Positions 23,247 through 33,038 are shown, numbered from the stretch's first letter. The stretch is 64,000 bases of DNA from Rhizobium sp. G21 (GCF_014158035.1 NZ_JACFXW010000001.1:2551501-2615500); one strand, 5' to 3'. Notes: generated from the sequence alone by a model not told the origin. Numbers and translations are program-made.

Positions 23247-24176
23247 ATGCAAACAAAAGCTTTCAGGATCGGCACGCGCGGCAGTCCGCTGGCGCTGGCC
23301 CAGGCGCATGAAACCCGCGACCGGCTGATGACGGCGCATGGACTTGCGGAAAACGATTTCGAGATCGTCGTACTGTCCACGAAAGGCGACCGCGTCACCG
23401 ACAGGCCGTTGTCGGAAATCGGCGGCAAGGGGTTGTTCACCGCCGAACTCGAGGAGCAATTGTCGCGCGGCGAACTCGATTTCGCGGTTCATTCCTCCAA
23501 GGACATGGCGACGAAGCTGCCCGAGGGGCTGGAGATCGCCGCCTATCTGCCGCGCGAGGACGTGCGCGACGCATTCGTCGGACGCGCGGCGGCGACGCTG
23601 ATGGATCTTCCCGAGGGGGCCATGGTCGGCACCGCGTCATTGCGTCGTCAGGCGCTGGTGCGGATGCTTCGGCCCGACCTGCAGGTCAAGATTTTCCGGG
23701 GTCTCGTCGATACCCGGTTGAGAAAGCTGGCCGAGGGCGACGCCGACGCCACGCTTCTGGCTTATGCCGGCCTCAAGCGGCTGGGCAAGCCAGAGGTCGT
23801 CACCGAACTTCTCGATCCCAAGCTGTTTCCGCCCGCTCCGGCGCAAGGAGCGATCTGCATCGAGGCGCGCGCGGGCGACCAGCGCGTGGCCGAATTGCTG
23901 ACGCCGATCAATGATCGCCCCACTTTCGCGGCCGTAACATGCGAACGCGCCTTTCTGGAAGTGCTGGACGGCTCGTGTCGCACCCCGATCGCCGGCCTTG
24001 CGACCGTCGACGGCGAGCGGCTGTCATTTTCCGGCATGATTCTCTCACCGGATGGCGGGCGACATCATCGCATCGAAATCGATGGCGTCGCCGAGCAATT
24101 CTCCGAATTGGGGCGCAAGGCCGGTGAGACCATCGTCGCCGAGGCCGGCCCCGACTTCTTCGCCTCGTGGAGCTGA
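23247..24176 (+). CDS. hemC: Porphobilinogen deaminase (hydroxymethylbilane synthase)
   Basis: Joins four porphobilinogen molecules into hydroxymethylbilane in heme and corrin synthesis. The 309-residue protein begins [19 protein letters not shown] and has the HSSKDM loop, the region [12 protein letters not shown], and the cofactor-attaching cysteine in [13 protein letters not shown]. Starts at 23187 and 23238 are also possible; 23247 is favoured by homology and by AAGG about 11 bases upstream. It is followed 3 bases later by hemD. Confidence 0.95.
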   Translation: MQTKAFRIGTRGSPLALAQAHETRDRLMTAHGLAENDFEIVVLSTKGDRVTDRPLSEIGGKGLFTAELEEQLSRGELDFAVHSSKDMATKLPEGLEIAAYLPREDVRDAFVGRAAATLMDLPEGAMVGTASLRRQALVRMLRPDLQVKIFRGLVDTRLRKLAEGDADATLLAYAGLKRLGKPEVVTELLDPKLFPPAPAQGAICIEARAGDQRVAELLTPINDRPTFAAVTCERAFLEVLDGSCRTPIAGLATVDGERLSFSGMILSPDGGRHHRIEIDGVAEQFSELGRKAGETIVAEAGPDFFASWS

Positions 24177-24179
24177 GGC

Positions 24180-24896
24180 ATGCGCGTTCTCGTCGTCCGT
24201 CCGAGAGAGCAAGGGGTGGCGACTGCAGGGAAGATCGCCGAGCTCGGGCATGAGGCCGTCGTCTTCCCGCTGTTCGAGCCGTTTCACGATCTCGCCGCCG
24301 CGCGCGAGGGGCTGGCGGCGCCGCATGACGTGCTGGCGGTCACTTCGGCGGAGGCGCTGCGGTGTCTCGCCAAGCTGGGAGCGGCGATCGATCGTCATGT
24401 CGATACTCCACTCTTCGCCGTCGGCAAGACCACCGCGCGTCACGCCCGGGATCTCGGCTTCAAGACCGTGATCGCCACTCAGGGCGGCGGGGCGGCGCTG
24501 GCGGCGGAGATCGCCGGCCGCTACGCCGCCCAGGGCGCCTCCGTCCTCTACCTCACCGCCGTCAAGCGATCGCCGGATTTCGAAGCGACGCTTCGGGAGC
24601 ACGGCTTCGCCTGCCGAACGGCGGAGGTCTACGGCATGGATGCGATCGACCATTCTCTGGCGGATCAACAAAAAATGCTGGTGAACAATCCGGTCGACGC
24701 GGCATTTCTGTTTTCGAAGGACAATGCACGCGCCTTTTTCGATCTCGAGGTTTTTCGGCTGAGCAAGGAATCGTTGAGGAAAACGCTGTTTTTTTGCCTC
24801 AGCCGCAATATCGCCGCGGCGGTGCCGGAGGAGTTCGCCCATAGTGTCGTGACGAGCCTCAGCCCGGATGAAGATGAATTGATCGATCTTCTCTAG
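24180..24896 (+). CDS. hemD: Uroporphyrinogen-III synthase
   Basis: Cyclises hydroxymethylbilane with inversion of ring D. HemD is poorly conserved, but this 238-residue protein has the two-lobe pattern, starting MRVLVVRPREQG, with VTSAEALRCLA, VGKTTARHARDLGF and the C-terminal FFCLSRNIAAAVPE where active-site residues usually lie. The position directly after hemC and before the mic60-hemY pair confirms it. Length is normal. Confidence 0.9.
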   Translation: MRVLVVRPREQGVATAGKIAELGHEAVVFPLFEPFHDLAAAREGLAAPHDVLAVTSAEALRCLAKLGAAIDRHVDTPLFAVGKTTARHARDLGFKTVIATQGGGAALAAEIAGRYAAQGASVLYLTAVKRSPDFEATLREHGFACRTAEVYGMDAIDHSLADQQKMLVNNPVDAAFLFSKDNARAFFDLEVFRLSKESLRKTLFFCLSRNIAAAVPEEFAHSVVTSLSPDEDELIDLL

Positions 24897-24983
24897 CGCC
24901 TTGCCGCGCTTTATGTCGCATCGGGGGCTTGCGGGTCCTGGGGTGGCGGTTAAGGTCAGGAAAACGGATTGAAGGAAAACGCC

Positions 24984-26168
24984 ATGGAAACGGAAAAACC
25001 TCGCCATTCCAGGACCACTGTCGATCCCAGGACGATCGATCTGACCGCGGACGCCGTGAAAGCGGAGACAGAGGCCGAGGCGCTCGACGTCAGCGAGGAG
25101 CCCGTCGTCGCGTCGGAAACGGCCGAAAAGGCGGCAGATCCAGCAATCCCAACGCGCGAGCCCGCCGATAGGGAATCCGCGACGACGGCTGGCGCCTCCC
25201 CCGCCGCGACGTCCGGCGCAAGCGGGATTTCGCTGATCGCGGCGAGCCTGATCGGCGGCGTCGTGGCGCTCGCCGGGGCCGCGGGCCTGCAATATTGGGG
25301 CGTTTTGCCGTCGCTCGGCGGCAATGAAAAGGTCGAGCAGTCCATCAACCTCGTCTCCTCCGATGTCGAAGCGCTGAAATCCTCGGTGTCGGCCCTGGCG
25401 AGCGCGAAGCCCGAAGTCGACCTCACGCCCGTCAACGACAAGATTGCCGCCATCGAAACGCGGTTGCAGGATGTGCCCAAGGCGAACGGCCTGTCGGTGG
25501 ACGCCGATCAGCGTCTGTCGGCGCTCAACCAACAGGTCAGCGATTTGAAAATGTCGCTGGACGACGCGCGGAAAGCCGAGGAGACCGCCCGCGCCGAACT
25601 CGTCATGCGCATCGAGGCGTTGGAGAAGAAAGCCGCCGAGCCCGGCGACGATGTGGCGGTGGCCGTCGCCATCGCCTCTGCCAGCCTCAAGGCGGCGATC
25701 GACCGCGGCGGGCCGTTCTCTACGGAGCTCGACACTCTGGCCTCGGTCGCGCCCGACATGCCGGCGCTCGAGGCGCTGCGACCATTCGCAGACACCGGCG
25801 CTCCGGCGCGCGCCAAGCTCGTCGCCTCCTTCCCGGCGACGGCCGATCTCGTGATGGAGGCGCTGAAGCCTGAAGATCCCAATCAGAGCATCACCGACCG
25901 TCTCCTGGAAAGCGCTTTCTCCGCCATCAAGGTGCGACCTGTCGGCGATGTGCAGGGCGACCAGCCCGCCGACATGCTGGCGCGGATCGAGGATCGTCTG
26001 ACCAATGGCGATCTCAAGGCCGCCGCCGCCGAATGGGACAAGCTTCCCGAAGAGGGCCGGAAGGCCGGGGCAAGCTTCCGACAGGCGCTCGACGCCCGCA
26101 TCAAGGTGGAAGACCTCGTCGCGCAGACGCTGACCAACGCCGTGCGCAACACCGACAGCAAGGGCTGA
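24984..26168 (+). CDS. Mitofilin/Mic60-like inner-membrane protein (COG4223)
   Basis: Alphaproteobacterial homologue of mitochondrial Mic60 (394 residues from this start). An acidic, alanine-rich cytoplasmic N-terminus is followed by one membrane helix (about 80-102). Next come a periplasmic coiled coil (about 110-220) and a C-terminal mitofilin-like domain. Mic60 shapes cristae; alphaMic60 has been linked to intracytoplasmic membranes and envelope integrity. It sits in the hem locus before hemY, the usual place. The ATG at 24984 has AAGGA at 24972-24976; a TTG at 24969 would be an alternative. Confidence 0.85.
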   Translation: METEKPRHSRTTVDPRTIDLTADAVKAETEAEALDVSEEPVVASETAEKAADPAIPTREPADRESATTAGASPAATSGASGISLIAASLIGGVVALAGAAGLQYWGVLPSLGGNEKVEQSINLVSSDVEALKSSVSALASAKPEVDLTPVNDKIAAIETRLQDVPKANGLSVDADQRLSALNQQVSDLKMSLDDARKAEETARAELVMRIEALEKKAAEPGDDVAVAVAIASASLKAAIDRGGPFSTELDTLASVAPDMPALEALRPFADTGAPARAKLVASFPATADLVMEALKPEDPNQSITDRLLESAFSAIKVRPVGDVQGDQPADMLARIEDRLTNGDLKAAAAEWDKLPEEGRKAGASFRQALDARIKVEDLVAQTLTNAVRNTDSKG

Positions 26169-26182
26169 AGAAAGGTTTTGAG

Positions 26183-27787
26183 ATGATTCGTATCCTTGTC
26201 TTCATCGCTCTCGTCCTCGCGGTCGGCTACGGCTTTTCCTGGCTCGCCGATCGTCCGGGCGATCTCTTCATCATCTGGCAGGGCCAGCGAATCGAAATGA
26301 CGCTGATGACGGCGGCCGTGCTTGTCGCCGCGCTCATCGCCTCGGTGATGCTGGTCTGGTGGCTCATCCGGGTCGTCTGGACCTCGCCGCATTCGGTGAC
26401 GCGTTATTTCCGCGCCCGCAAGCGCGATCGCGGCTATCAGGCGTTGTCCACGGGGCTGATTGCGGTCGGCTCGGGCGACGCGCCGCTCGCGCGCCGCATG
26501 CTCGACCGCACCAAGGGTCTCATCCGCGCCGACAGCGAGCCGCTCATTCATCTTCTCGAAGCTCAGGCGCTGCTGATCGAGGGCAAGACCGAGGAGGCGC
26601 GCAAGAAATTCGAGGCCATGGCGGAAGATCCCGAGACGCGGGAACTCGGCCTACGCGGCCTCTATCTCGAGGCCCAGCGCCTCGGCGCGCATGAGGCGGC
26701 GCGTCATTACGCCGAGAAGGCGGTCGAAAAGGCCCCGCATCTGCCTTGGGCCGCGGAAGCGACGCTCGAATATCGCACCCAGGCCGGCCGGTTCGACGAC
26801 GCCATCCGACTTCTGGAAACCCAGCGCGTGCTGAACGGCATGGACCGCAAGACCCATGACCGCAAGAAGGCCGTGCTGCTGGCCGGCCGCGCCTTGTCGC
26901 GTCTGGACGGCGATCCCAAGGGCGCGCGCGTAGACGCGGTGCATGCGCTGAAGCTGTCGCCGGATCTCGTCGCCGCCAGCCTTGTTGCCGCAAAAGCCTA
27001 TCTGCGCGAAGACAATCAGCGCAAGGCGCTCGGCGTGCTCGAACAAGCTTGGAAGCTCGCGCCGCATGCGCAGGTGGCCAGCGCCTATGTCGAAGCGGGC
27101 GGCGGCTCCGCCGCCGACAAGCTCCGCCGGGCGCAACGTCTGGAAGGCATGCAGTCTCACGCTTACGAATCGCTCTATGCGGTTGCCGCCGCAGCGCTCG
27201 GCGCACGTGAATTCGCGCTCGCCCGCGCCAAGGCGGAAGCTGCTGCGCGCATCGACGACCGCGAAAGCGCCTTCCTGCTGATGGCCGACATCGAGGAGGC
27301 CGAAACCGGCGATCAGGGCCGCGTCCGGCATTGGCTGGCCCAGGCCCTGCGCGCGCCGCGCGATCCCGAATGGGTGGCGGATGGTCAGGCTTCGGATGTC
27401 TGGCTGCCGTTGTCGCCGGTCAGCGGCAAGCTCGACGCTTTCGAATGGAAAAGTCTGCATAGAGCCCGACCAGGCGCCATCGAGGACGGCAATCGCGCCG
27501 CAGATGCCTTCAGCCAATTGCCGGATCGCAGTGAGACGACGACCAGAATGCCCGAGGCGGAGCCGGTCCCGGTCAAAGAAACCGAAGTCGTGGTCGCCGC
27601 ACCGGTCGAAGCCGCCCCCGCGCCCGTCTCGCCCATCGTTCCGCCGCCGGCTCCCGTCCAGCCGCATGCCGCGCCGCGCAAGCCGTCCCTGCCTGCCGAG
27701 GAGCCGGTGCAGCCGTTCTTTGGACGCCCGCCGGATGATCCCGGCGTCAAGCAACCGAAAGCCGCCGATGGCGCGCGTTTGTTCTGA
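26183..27787 (+). CDS. hemY: HemY family TPR membrane protein
   Basis: HemY N-domain protein (534 residues), named for its place in hem operons but without a proven catalytic role. Two membrane helices (about 4-20 and 38-64) are followed by TPR-like helical repeats across about 80-400. The C-terminus is rich in proline, valine and alanine (about 450-510) and ends with a short GRPPDDPG motif region. It begins 14 bases after mic60. It is not the oxygen-dependent protoporphyrinogen oxidase that shares the old gene name. Confidence 0.88.
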   Translation: MIRILVFIALVLAVGYGFSWLADRPGDLFIIWQGQRIEMTLMTAAVLVAALIASVMLVWWLIRVVWTSPHSVTRYFRARKRDRGYQALSTGLIAVGSGDAPLARRMLDRTKGLIRADSEPLIHLLEAQALLIEGKTEEARKKFEAMAEDPETRELGLRGLYLEAQRLGAHEAARHYAEKAVEKAPHLPWAAEATLEYRTQAGRFDDAIRLLETQRVLNGMDRKTHDRKKAVLLAGRALSRLDGDPKGARVDAVHALKLSPDLVAASLVAAKAYLREDNQRKALGVLEQAWKLAPHAQVASAYVEAGGGSAADKLRRAQRLEGMQSHAYESLYAVAAAALGAREFALARAKAEAAARIDDRESAFLLMADIEEAETGDQGRVRHWLAQALRAPRDPEWVADGQASDVWLPLSPVSGKLDAFEWKSLHRARPGAIEDGNRAADAFSQLPDRSETTTRMPEAEPVPVKETEVVVAAPVEAAPAPVSPIVPPPAPVQPHAAPRKPSLPAEEPVQPFFGRPPDDPGVKQPKAADGARLF

Positions 27788-27802
27788 TCGGGAGACGCGC
27801 GC

Positions 27803-28270
27803 ATGTTCGAGAAGCTGATGGGTTTCCTCAACGCGCTGGGCGGCGAGACGCCGAAGGTGGAGCCGGACAGCCCAACGGTGGCGGTGATTGCGCTGGCGCT
27901 CAGCGTCATCCAGGCCGACGGGGTGGTCAAATCAGCCGAAGAGCAGATGCTGGAGAAGGTGATTCGCGACTATTTCAATCTCAGCGGTCCGGAGTTTCGC
28001 GACCTGCTCGCCACCGCGCGCCAGCAGGAAGAGGAGGCGGTCGATTTCTTCCGCTTCACGTCGCGCATCAACAGGGAACTCGACGAACGCCAAAAGCTCG
28101 AATTCATCGGCATGCTCTGGCAGATCGTCCATGCCGATCACGAGCGCAATGAGCTCGAGGATCACCTGATCTGGCGGATCGCTGAGCTGATCGGCGTGTC
28201 CGGTCGCGACAGGGTGACCAAGCGCATGGAAGTCGAGCGCCGTCTCGACGAAAATGGGGAGACGTCCTGA
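27803..28270 (+). CDS. TerB family protein
   Basis: Cytosolic helical protein of 155 residues with a tellurite-resistance TerB-like domain. Two acidic repeats, VIQADGVVKSAEEQMLEKVI and IVHADHERNELEDHLIWRIA, are the typical metal-binding-like motifs. The family's role is unclear and mere presence does not mean tellurite resistance; no terZ/terD genes are here. It follows hemY by 15 bases and is followed by a glutamine amidotransferase, so all are probably in one transcript. Confidence 0.85.
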   Translation: MFEKLMGFLNALGGETPKVEPDSPTVAVIALALSVIQADGVVKSAEEQMLEKVIRDYFNLSGPEFRDLLATARQQEEEAVDFFRFTSRINRELDERQKLEFIGMLWQIVHADHERNELEDHLIWRIAELIGVSGRDRVTKRMEVERRLDENGETS

Positions 28271-28274
28271 CAGC

Positions 28275-29024
28275 ATGTTGCGCCAACCCGCCAAGACCAA
28301 GAAGGTGGATGACCGCCCGGTTCTGATCGTGCTGCACCAGGAGCGCTCGACGCCCGGCCGCGCCGGCCAGATGCTGGAGGCGAAGGGCTACCGCCTCGAT
28401 ATCCGCCGACCTGCGCTCGGCCAGAAATTGCCCGACACTTTGCGCAATCATGCCGGCGCCGTGGTGTTCGGCGGTCCGCAAAGCGCCAATGACGATCTTG
28501 ATTACATCAAGGCCGAGATCGACTGGATCGAGGTGCCGCTCTCGGAAAACAAGCCTTATCTCGGGATCTGCCTGGGTGCGCAAATGCTGGTCAAGCATCT
28601 CGGCGGCAAAGTGGAAAGCCATACGGAAGGAAAGACCGAGATCGGCTGGTATCCGATCTCCGCGACCGATGACGGCCAAAAACTGATGGACTGGCCGTCC
28701 ATGGTCTATCACTTCCACCGCGAAGGCTTCGACCTACCGTCCGGCGCAGTGCGGCTCGCGCGGGGCGACACCTATGAGAACCAGGCGATCCGCTATGGCG
28801 ACAATGCCTGGGGCGTGCAGTTTCACGGCGAATTGACGCGGATGATGATGCATCGCTGGGTGGTGCATGGCGCGCATCGTTTCGAAATGCCCAACGCCCA
28901 GACGGGCGACAAGCATCTCGAAGGCCGTTTCCTGCATGATCAGGCGCTGAAACTCTGGATGTCGAACATGCTCGACCTCGTCTTCGGCCAACGCCTGATC
29001 GCCGCGCAGAGCGCGACCGGCTGA
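28275..29024 (+). CDS. Class I glutamine amidotransferase
   Basis: Stand-alone GATase1 protein of 249 residues. It has the nucleophile elbow YLGICLGAQML (catalytic Cys), the FGGPQSAND oxyanion region, and GVQFHGEL with catalytic His and Glu. It resembles the GMP-synthase-like glutaminase domain, but the ATP pyrophosphatase part is absent, so the acceptor is unknown. The start at 28275 is favoured over 28254, which overlaps terB. It converges with the MFS gene, the two stops being directly adjacent. Confidence 0.87.
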   Translation: MLRQPAKTKKVDDRPVLIVLHQERSTPGRAGQMLEAKGYRLDIRRPALGQKLPDTLRNHAGAVVFGGPQSANDDLDYIKAEIDWIEVPLSENKPYLGICLGAQMLVKHLGGKVESHTEGKTEIGWYPISATDDGQKLMDWPSMVYHFHREGFDLPSGAVRLARGDTYENQAIRYGDNAWGVQFHGELTRMMMHRWVVHGAHRFEMPNAQTGDKHLEGRFLHDQALKLWMSNMLDLVFGQRLIAAQSATG

Positions 29025-30263
29025 TCAGTCGCGCACCGGAGCGTCCAGCGTATCGATCTTGCGCAATTGCGGGAACAACCAGGCCCAACCGACGGAGACC
29101 ATCAGCGCGCCGACCCCACCGATCACCACCGCCGGGACCGCGCCGAAGCCCCAGGCCATGACGCCGGCGCGTGCCTCGCCCAATTCGTTGGAGGCGCCGA
29201 TAAACACGGAATTGACGGCGTTGACGCGGCCGCGCACTTCGTCGGGCGTCCAGAGCGCCAGAAGCGTTTCGCGCACATAGACCGAAATCATGTCGCCCGC
29301 GCCCATCACCACCAGCGCAGCGATCGAAAGCCATGCGGTTTGCGACAAGCCGAACACCAGCGTGCCCAGGCCGAACACCGCTACGCCGATGAACATGGTG
29401 ACGCCGGCGCCTTTCCGGATCGGGAAGCTCGCGAGGTAGATCGCCATCACGATCGCGCCGATGCCGGGCGCGGCGCGCAGCAAGCCAAGGCCGAAGGGCC
29501 CGAGAACGAGGATGTCGGAGGCGAAGACCGGCATCAACGCCACGGCGCCGCCGAGCAGCACGACAAAGAGATCGAGCGAGATCGCGCCGAGCACCACCTT
29601 CTCATGGCGGATGAAGCCGAAGCCGGCGACGATATAGGCCCAGCTCTTGTCTTCGGACACTGTCTTCTGGCTCGGCTTGGGCACCAGGAAGATCAGGATC
29701 GCGCCGGCAGCCATGAACACGAAAGCGACGCCATAGGCGACGATGGGACCGACGCCATAGAGAAGGCCGCCGGCCATGGGACCGACGATCGAGGCCGTCT
29801 GCCAGGACGAGGCGTTCCAGGCGAAGGAATTGGCGAGATCCTTCTCCGGCACCAGATTGGGCGCGAGAGATTGCACCGCCGGGCCCATAAAGGCGCGTTC
29901 GATGCCGAAAATGGTCAGGATGGCGAAGACCAGCGCCGGCGCGAAAGCGTCCGCGACGGTGAGGGCGAGAAGGGCTGCGGCGCAGCCGGCGCTGATGGTC
30001 AGGCAGATGGCGACGATGGCGCGCCTGTTGTAGCGGTCGGCCACCGAGCCGGTGACGAGAATCAACAGAAGTGACGGCAGAAACTGAACAAGGCCGATCA
30101 GCCCGAGAAACAGCGTGCTCTTGGTGACTTCATACATCTGCCAGCCGACGGCCACGGAGATGATCTGGATGGCGAAAGCGGCAAGGAAACGCGCGAAAAA
30201 GAACAGGGTGTAGGACCGATGCCGGAACGCGGCAAAGCGGTCTTCCGCTGCGGCAAGTGACAT
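29025..30263 (-). CDS. MFS transporter (EntS/MFS_3-like)
   Basis: Major facilitator protein of 412 residues with about 12 hydrophobic segments. It resembles the EntS/MFS_3 group of exporters: VAVGWQMYEVT in helix 1-2, the loop motif GSVADRYNRRAI (between helices 2 and 3), and WNASSWQTASIVGPMAGG in the middle. Substrate unknown; family members export siderophores or drugs. The start at 30263 (MSLAAAEDRF) is preferred over 30308, which adds 15 unusual residues. Confidence 0.88.
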   Translation of the reverse strand: MSLAAAEDRFAAFRHRSYTLFFFARFLAAFAIQIISVAVGWQMYEVTKSTLFLGLIGLVQFLPSLLLILVTGSVADRYNRRAIVAICLTISAGCAAALLALTVADAFAPALVFAILTIFGIERAFMGPAVQSLAPNLVPEKDLANSFAWNASSWQTASIVGPMAGGLLYGVGPIVAYGVAFVFMAAGAILIFLVPKPSQKTVSEDKSWAYIVAGFGFIRHEKVVLGAISLDLFVVLLGGAVALMPVFASDILVLGPFGLGLLRAAPGIGAIVMAIYLASFPIRKGAGVTMFIGVAVFGLGTLVFGLSQTAWLSIAALVVMGAGDMISVYVRETLLALWTPDEVRGRVNAVNSVFIGASNELGEARAGVMAWGFGAVPAVVIGGVGALMVSVGWAWLFPQLRKIDTLDAPVRD

Positions 30264-30397
30264 TGGGAGTATTTCCTCGATTGATCCGGCCTCTGAAATG
30301 CGGGCCATTAAGTATGAATGAGCCGGCGCGCAAGGCCGCCCTTGCCCGATAAAGACCGGTTCATTACATGTCTGTCAACGTTTAATCGGAGCAGACC

Positions 30398-30694
30398 ATG
30401 CTGGCCATTCTCAATACGATCCTGTTCGCGCTGAACATCTATATCTGGATACTCATCGCATCGGCGATCTTCTCCTGGCTCTACGCCTTCAACGTCATCA
30501 ATTCGCGCAACCAGTTCGTCGCCATGATCGGCCAGGCCCTGTCGGCGCTGACTGAACCGGTCCTGCGACCCATCCGGCGCTTCATGCCCAATCTCGGCGG
30601 CGTCGATATTTCACCGATCGTGGTCTTCATCCTGATCTACTTCATTCAGCAGATCATCATTCTTTATCTCTATCCGATGGCGGCCGGCTACTAA
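30398..30694 (+). CDS. YggT family membrane protein
   Basis: Small YggT protein of 98 residues with two hydrophobic segments (about 5-32 and 65-92) and the core motif [18 protein letters not shown] followed by DISPIV. Members are linked to membrane organisation, osmotic response and, in Gram-positives, to cell division. ATG is preceded by CGGAG. The stop directly abuts the GTG of the following gene, a pairing (yggT-yggU) conserved across proteobacteria. Confidence 0.92.
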   Translation: MLAILNTILFALNIYIWILIASAIFSWLYAFNVINSRNQFVAMIGQALSALTEPVLRPIRRFMPNLGGVDISPIVVFILIYFIQQIIILYLYPMAAGY

Positions 30695-30985
30695 GTGGCG
30701 ACAGAGCCGTTTTTGCGGCTCGCCGTGCGGCTGACGCCGAGCGGCGGGCGCGACGCCGTCGAAGGTTTCGAGACGGATGCGGCCGGCGAGCGCTGGCTGA
30801 AGGCGCGCGTGCGCGCCGCGCCTGAGGACGGCAAGGCCAACAAGGCGCTGGTCGAGCTTCTGGCCAAGACGCTCAAATTGCCCAAATCGTCCATCTCCTT
30901 TCAGTCCGGCGAAACGTCGCGTAAAAAAATCCTCCGGATCGAGGCCGATTCGGAGGATGTTCTCAACAAACTCGGCAAGGACTGA
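30695..30985 (+). CDS. DUF167 (YggU) family protein
   Basis: Conserved protein of 96 residues. Features are RLTPSGGRDAVEG, the hallmark APEDGKANKALVELLAKTLK, and SGETSRKKILRI. The function is not known; the structure is a small alpha/beta fold. GTG is used as the start, immediately after the yggT stop, so translation is coupled. The end lies 3 bases from the convergent ppa stop. Confidence 0.92.
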   Translation: MATEPFLRLAVRLTPSGGRDAVEGFETDAAGERWLKARVRAAPEDGKANKALVELLAKTLKLPKSSISFQSGETSRKKILRIEADSEDVLNKLGKD

Positions 30986-30988
30986 GGC

Positions 30989-31527
30989 TTACTTGGCCTT
31001 TTCGGCCTTGGCGCGCTCGATGGCTTCGACGATCAGTTCCTTGGCGCGGGCGGAGCCTTCCCAACCGAACAGCTTGACCCATTTGCCGGGCTCGAGATCC
31101 TTGTAGTGCTGGAAGAAATGCTCGATCTGCTTGACGGTGATCTCCGGCAGGTCGGTGTATTCATGCACCTTCTCATAGCGGAGCGTCAGCTTGGGCGAAG
31201 GCACGGCGATGATCTTTTCGTCCTTGCCGGAATTGTCTTCCATCATCAGCACGCCGATCGGGCGGACATTGATGACGCAGCCCGGCACCAGCGGACGGGT
31301 CGAGGCGATCAGCACGTCGATCGGATCGCCGTCGTCCGACAGCGTGTGCGGCACGAAGCCGTAATTGCCCGGATAGGTCATCGGCGTATAGAGGAAGCGG
31401 TCGACCACCAGCGTGCCAGCCTCCTTGTCCATCTCATACTTGATCGGATGGCCGCCGACGGGCACTTCCACGATCACATTGATGTCTTCGGGGGATTTTT
31501 GCCGATGGATACTGCGTCGATGCGCAT
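30989..31527 (-). pseudogene. ppa: Inorganic pyrophosphatase, frameshifted in codon 12-14 region
   Basis: Soluble family I pyrophosphatase, hydrolysing diphosphate to phosphate. The body contains NYGFVPHTL, the metal-binding DGDPIDVLI, and GYW-equivalent GKWVKLFGW. The expected N-terminus [13 protein letters not shown] is encoded from 31527, but the frame is lost in a run of five G at 31490-31494 (C on the coding strand). Six would give [13 protein letters not shown] and a normal 179-residue enzyme. Because ppa is generally essential, this is almost certainly a sequencing error, not a dead gene. Confidence 0.88.
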
Positions 31528-31700
31528 CTGTGCCTCCGCTGGGTGGAAAATTCCGCATTGCGATAGACGAAAAACATGGGGAAGACAACAAGACCATCGG
31601 ACAAAAGCGCCCGCGGATTTTGGGCTGGCGCGGCTGGTTGCGTGATGTAACATGAGATCCAGCCAAGGCGCAAAACGAGACGGGCGGGGCGGGCGACGCA

Positions 31701-32318
31701 ATGAGACACGGTGCAATCTGGATCATTCTGACGGCGCTGTTCGCCGGCTCCGCGCATGCCGAAGAAAGCATCTATACCGACCTCGATCTCGACGCCTGCG
31801 TGTCGATCAATCCGACAGCCGAGGAAGAGCCGGGCGGCTTCGCCTCGCTGCGCTGCACGGGCTATCAGGGCGCGCCCGTCTATTTCAAGGAATTCGACCT
31901 GCGCCAAAGCGTCTATTACGGTCCGGTGTCCAAGAAGATCATCGACGAGGCCGGCGAGACCTTCTCCGCCTTCAATCACGTCGGCAAGAAGATCGAGTGG
32001 CGTCTGGCTGCGGATGGAAGTCCGCAAGCGACGATCCTGCGCTGGTTCATCGAAAACACCAATCCCGACACTGGCGCGACGGACAAGGCTTCGACGGGAC
32101 AGGTCCTGGTGATCTCCAAGGTCGCGACCAAAGACGATCCGATGGGCTGCGTGGCCGGCTATGTCGACGCGCTCGCTAATCCGGAGCCCAATCTTCTGGC
32201 GCGGCAGGTGGCCGACGAGATCGCGCCCGGTTTCGCCTGCGGCGTCGACCGGCCGACCTATCATGGCGAGCGGGGCGAGAAAGCCGGCGAGCCGTCCTAC
32301 AGCTTTCCGGAACCGTAG
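31701..32318 (+). CDS. Hypothetical secreted protein
   Basis: Protein of 205 residues with a clear signal peptide (cleavage after AHA, about residue 20). Four mature cysteines (DACVS, LRCTGY, MGCVAG, FACGVD) suggest two disulfide bonds in the periplasm. I do not recognise the domain. It is the only gene between the divergent ppa and the convergent GNAT gene, so it is likely transcribed alone. Codon use matches its neighbours. Confidence 0.7.
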   Translation: MRHGAIWIILTALFAGSAHAEESIYTDLDLDACVSINPTAEEEPGGFASLRCTGYQGAPVYFKEFDLRQSVYYGPVSKKIIDEAGETFSAFNHVGKKIEWRLAADGSPQATILRWFIENTNPDTGATDKASTGQVLVISKVATKDDPMGCVAGYVDALANPEPNLLARQVADEIAPGFACGVDRPTYHGERGEKAGEPSYSFPEP

Positions 32319-32334
32319 TTGCGAATCGAAACGC

Positions 32335-32844
32335 TTAGTTCGGCCAGATGAAGCCGAGCTTCTTGAGCGCGGCGTCGCCGAAATCCTCCATTCCCTCGGC
32401 CACATCGAGGCCGCCGCTGGCGCGGAAGAAGGTGACGGCGTGCTCGCTGTCTTCGAGGCACCAGGCGGCGAGCCCGCGCATGCCGAGCCCCTTCAGGATG
32501 GCCCTGGCTTCGCGGAACATGTAGCTCCCCAGCCCCGTGCCCTGGAATTCCGGCAGGATATAGAGTTCATAGATCTCTCCTTCCTGCTTGAGCGCCGGCG
32601 CGCGGTTGACGCCGATCGTCGTATAGCCGGCGATGGTTCCGCCGATATCGAGCAGGAGCAGCGTTGAAGGTCCCTGGGCGGCGCGGCGCCACCAGTCCTC
32701 CCTGCGGCGCTCCAGCATCTGGATCAGCGCCTTATGGGGGATCAAGCCGCTATAGGCGTGCAGCCAGGATCGCCGATGGGTTTCGGCCACGGCGCGCGCA
32801 TCGGAAGCCTCCGCCCGTCGCAAGTCAATCGACAACGTCTTCAT
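32335..32844 (-). CDS. GNAT family N-acetyltransferase
   Basis: Acetyltransferase of 169 residues with the GNAT fold. The acetyl-CoA loop is seen in LPEFQGTGLGSYMFREA (the Q/RxxGxG/A motif), preceded by the strand EIYELYI. The N-terminal RRAEASDARAVAETHRRSW is typical. Substrate not predictable. It converges with the secreted protein gene and lies upstream of nothing obvious, so it is likely monocistronic. Confidence 0.87.
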   Translation of the reverse strand: MKTLSIDLRRAEASDARAVAETHRRSWLHAYSGLIPHKALIQMLERRREDWWRRAAQGPSTLLLLDIGGTIAGYTTIGVNRAPALKQEGEIYELYILPEFQGTGLGSYMFREARAILKGLGMRGLAAWCLEDSEHAVTFFRASGGLDVAEGMEDFGDAALKKLGFIWPN

Positions 32845-32980
32845 AACGTTCCACCCATATGCCGGCCCCGGATCATCCGGGCCTACTCAAAACACCACCA
32901 GCGCGCCATGCGACGCAGTCGCGCAAAAGTTAACGCGGAATTAAGCTGCGCCGCAAGCCGTCATTGGTCATTCCGCATAG

Positions 32981-33010
32981 AAAAGCCCGGCCGCTCGGAA
33001 GCGGCCGGGC
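32981..33010 (-). terminator. Rho-independent terminator of typA
   Basis: A perfect 10-bp GC stem (32985-32994 with 33001-33010, 6-base loop) is followed on the minus strand by four T. It lies 28 bases after the typA stop. Confidence 0.8.
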
Positions 33011-33038
33011 CAAATGGTTAATTCACAAACGCCAATTT

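Noticed and set aside
27803..28270. Tellurite resistance locus suggested by TerB
   Set aside because: Only a lone TerB-domain protein is present; no terA, terC, terD or terZ gene accompanies it.
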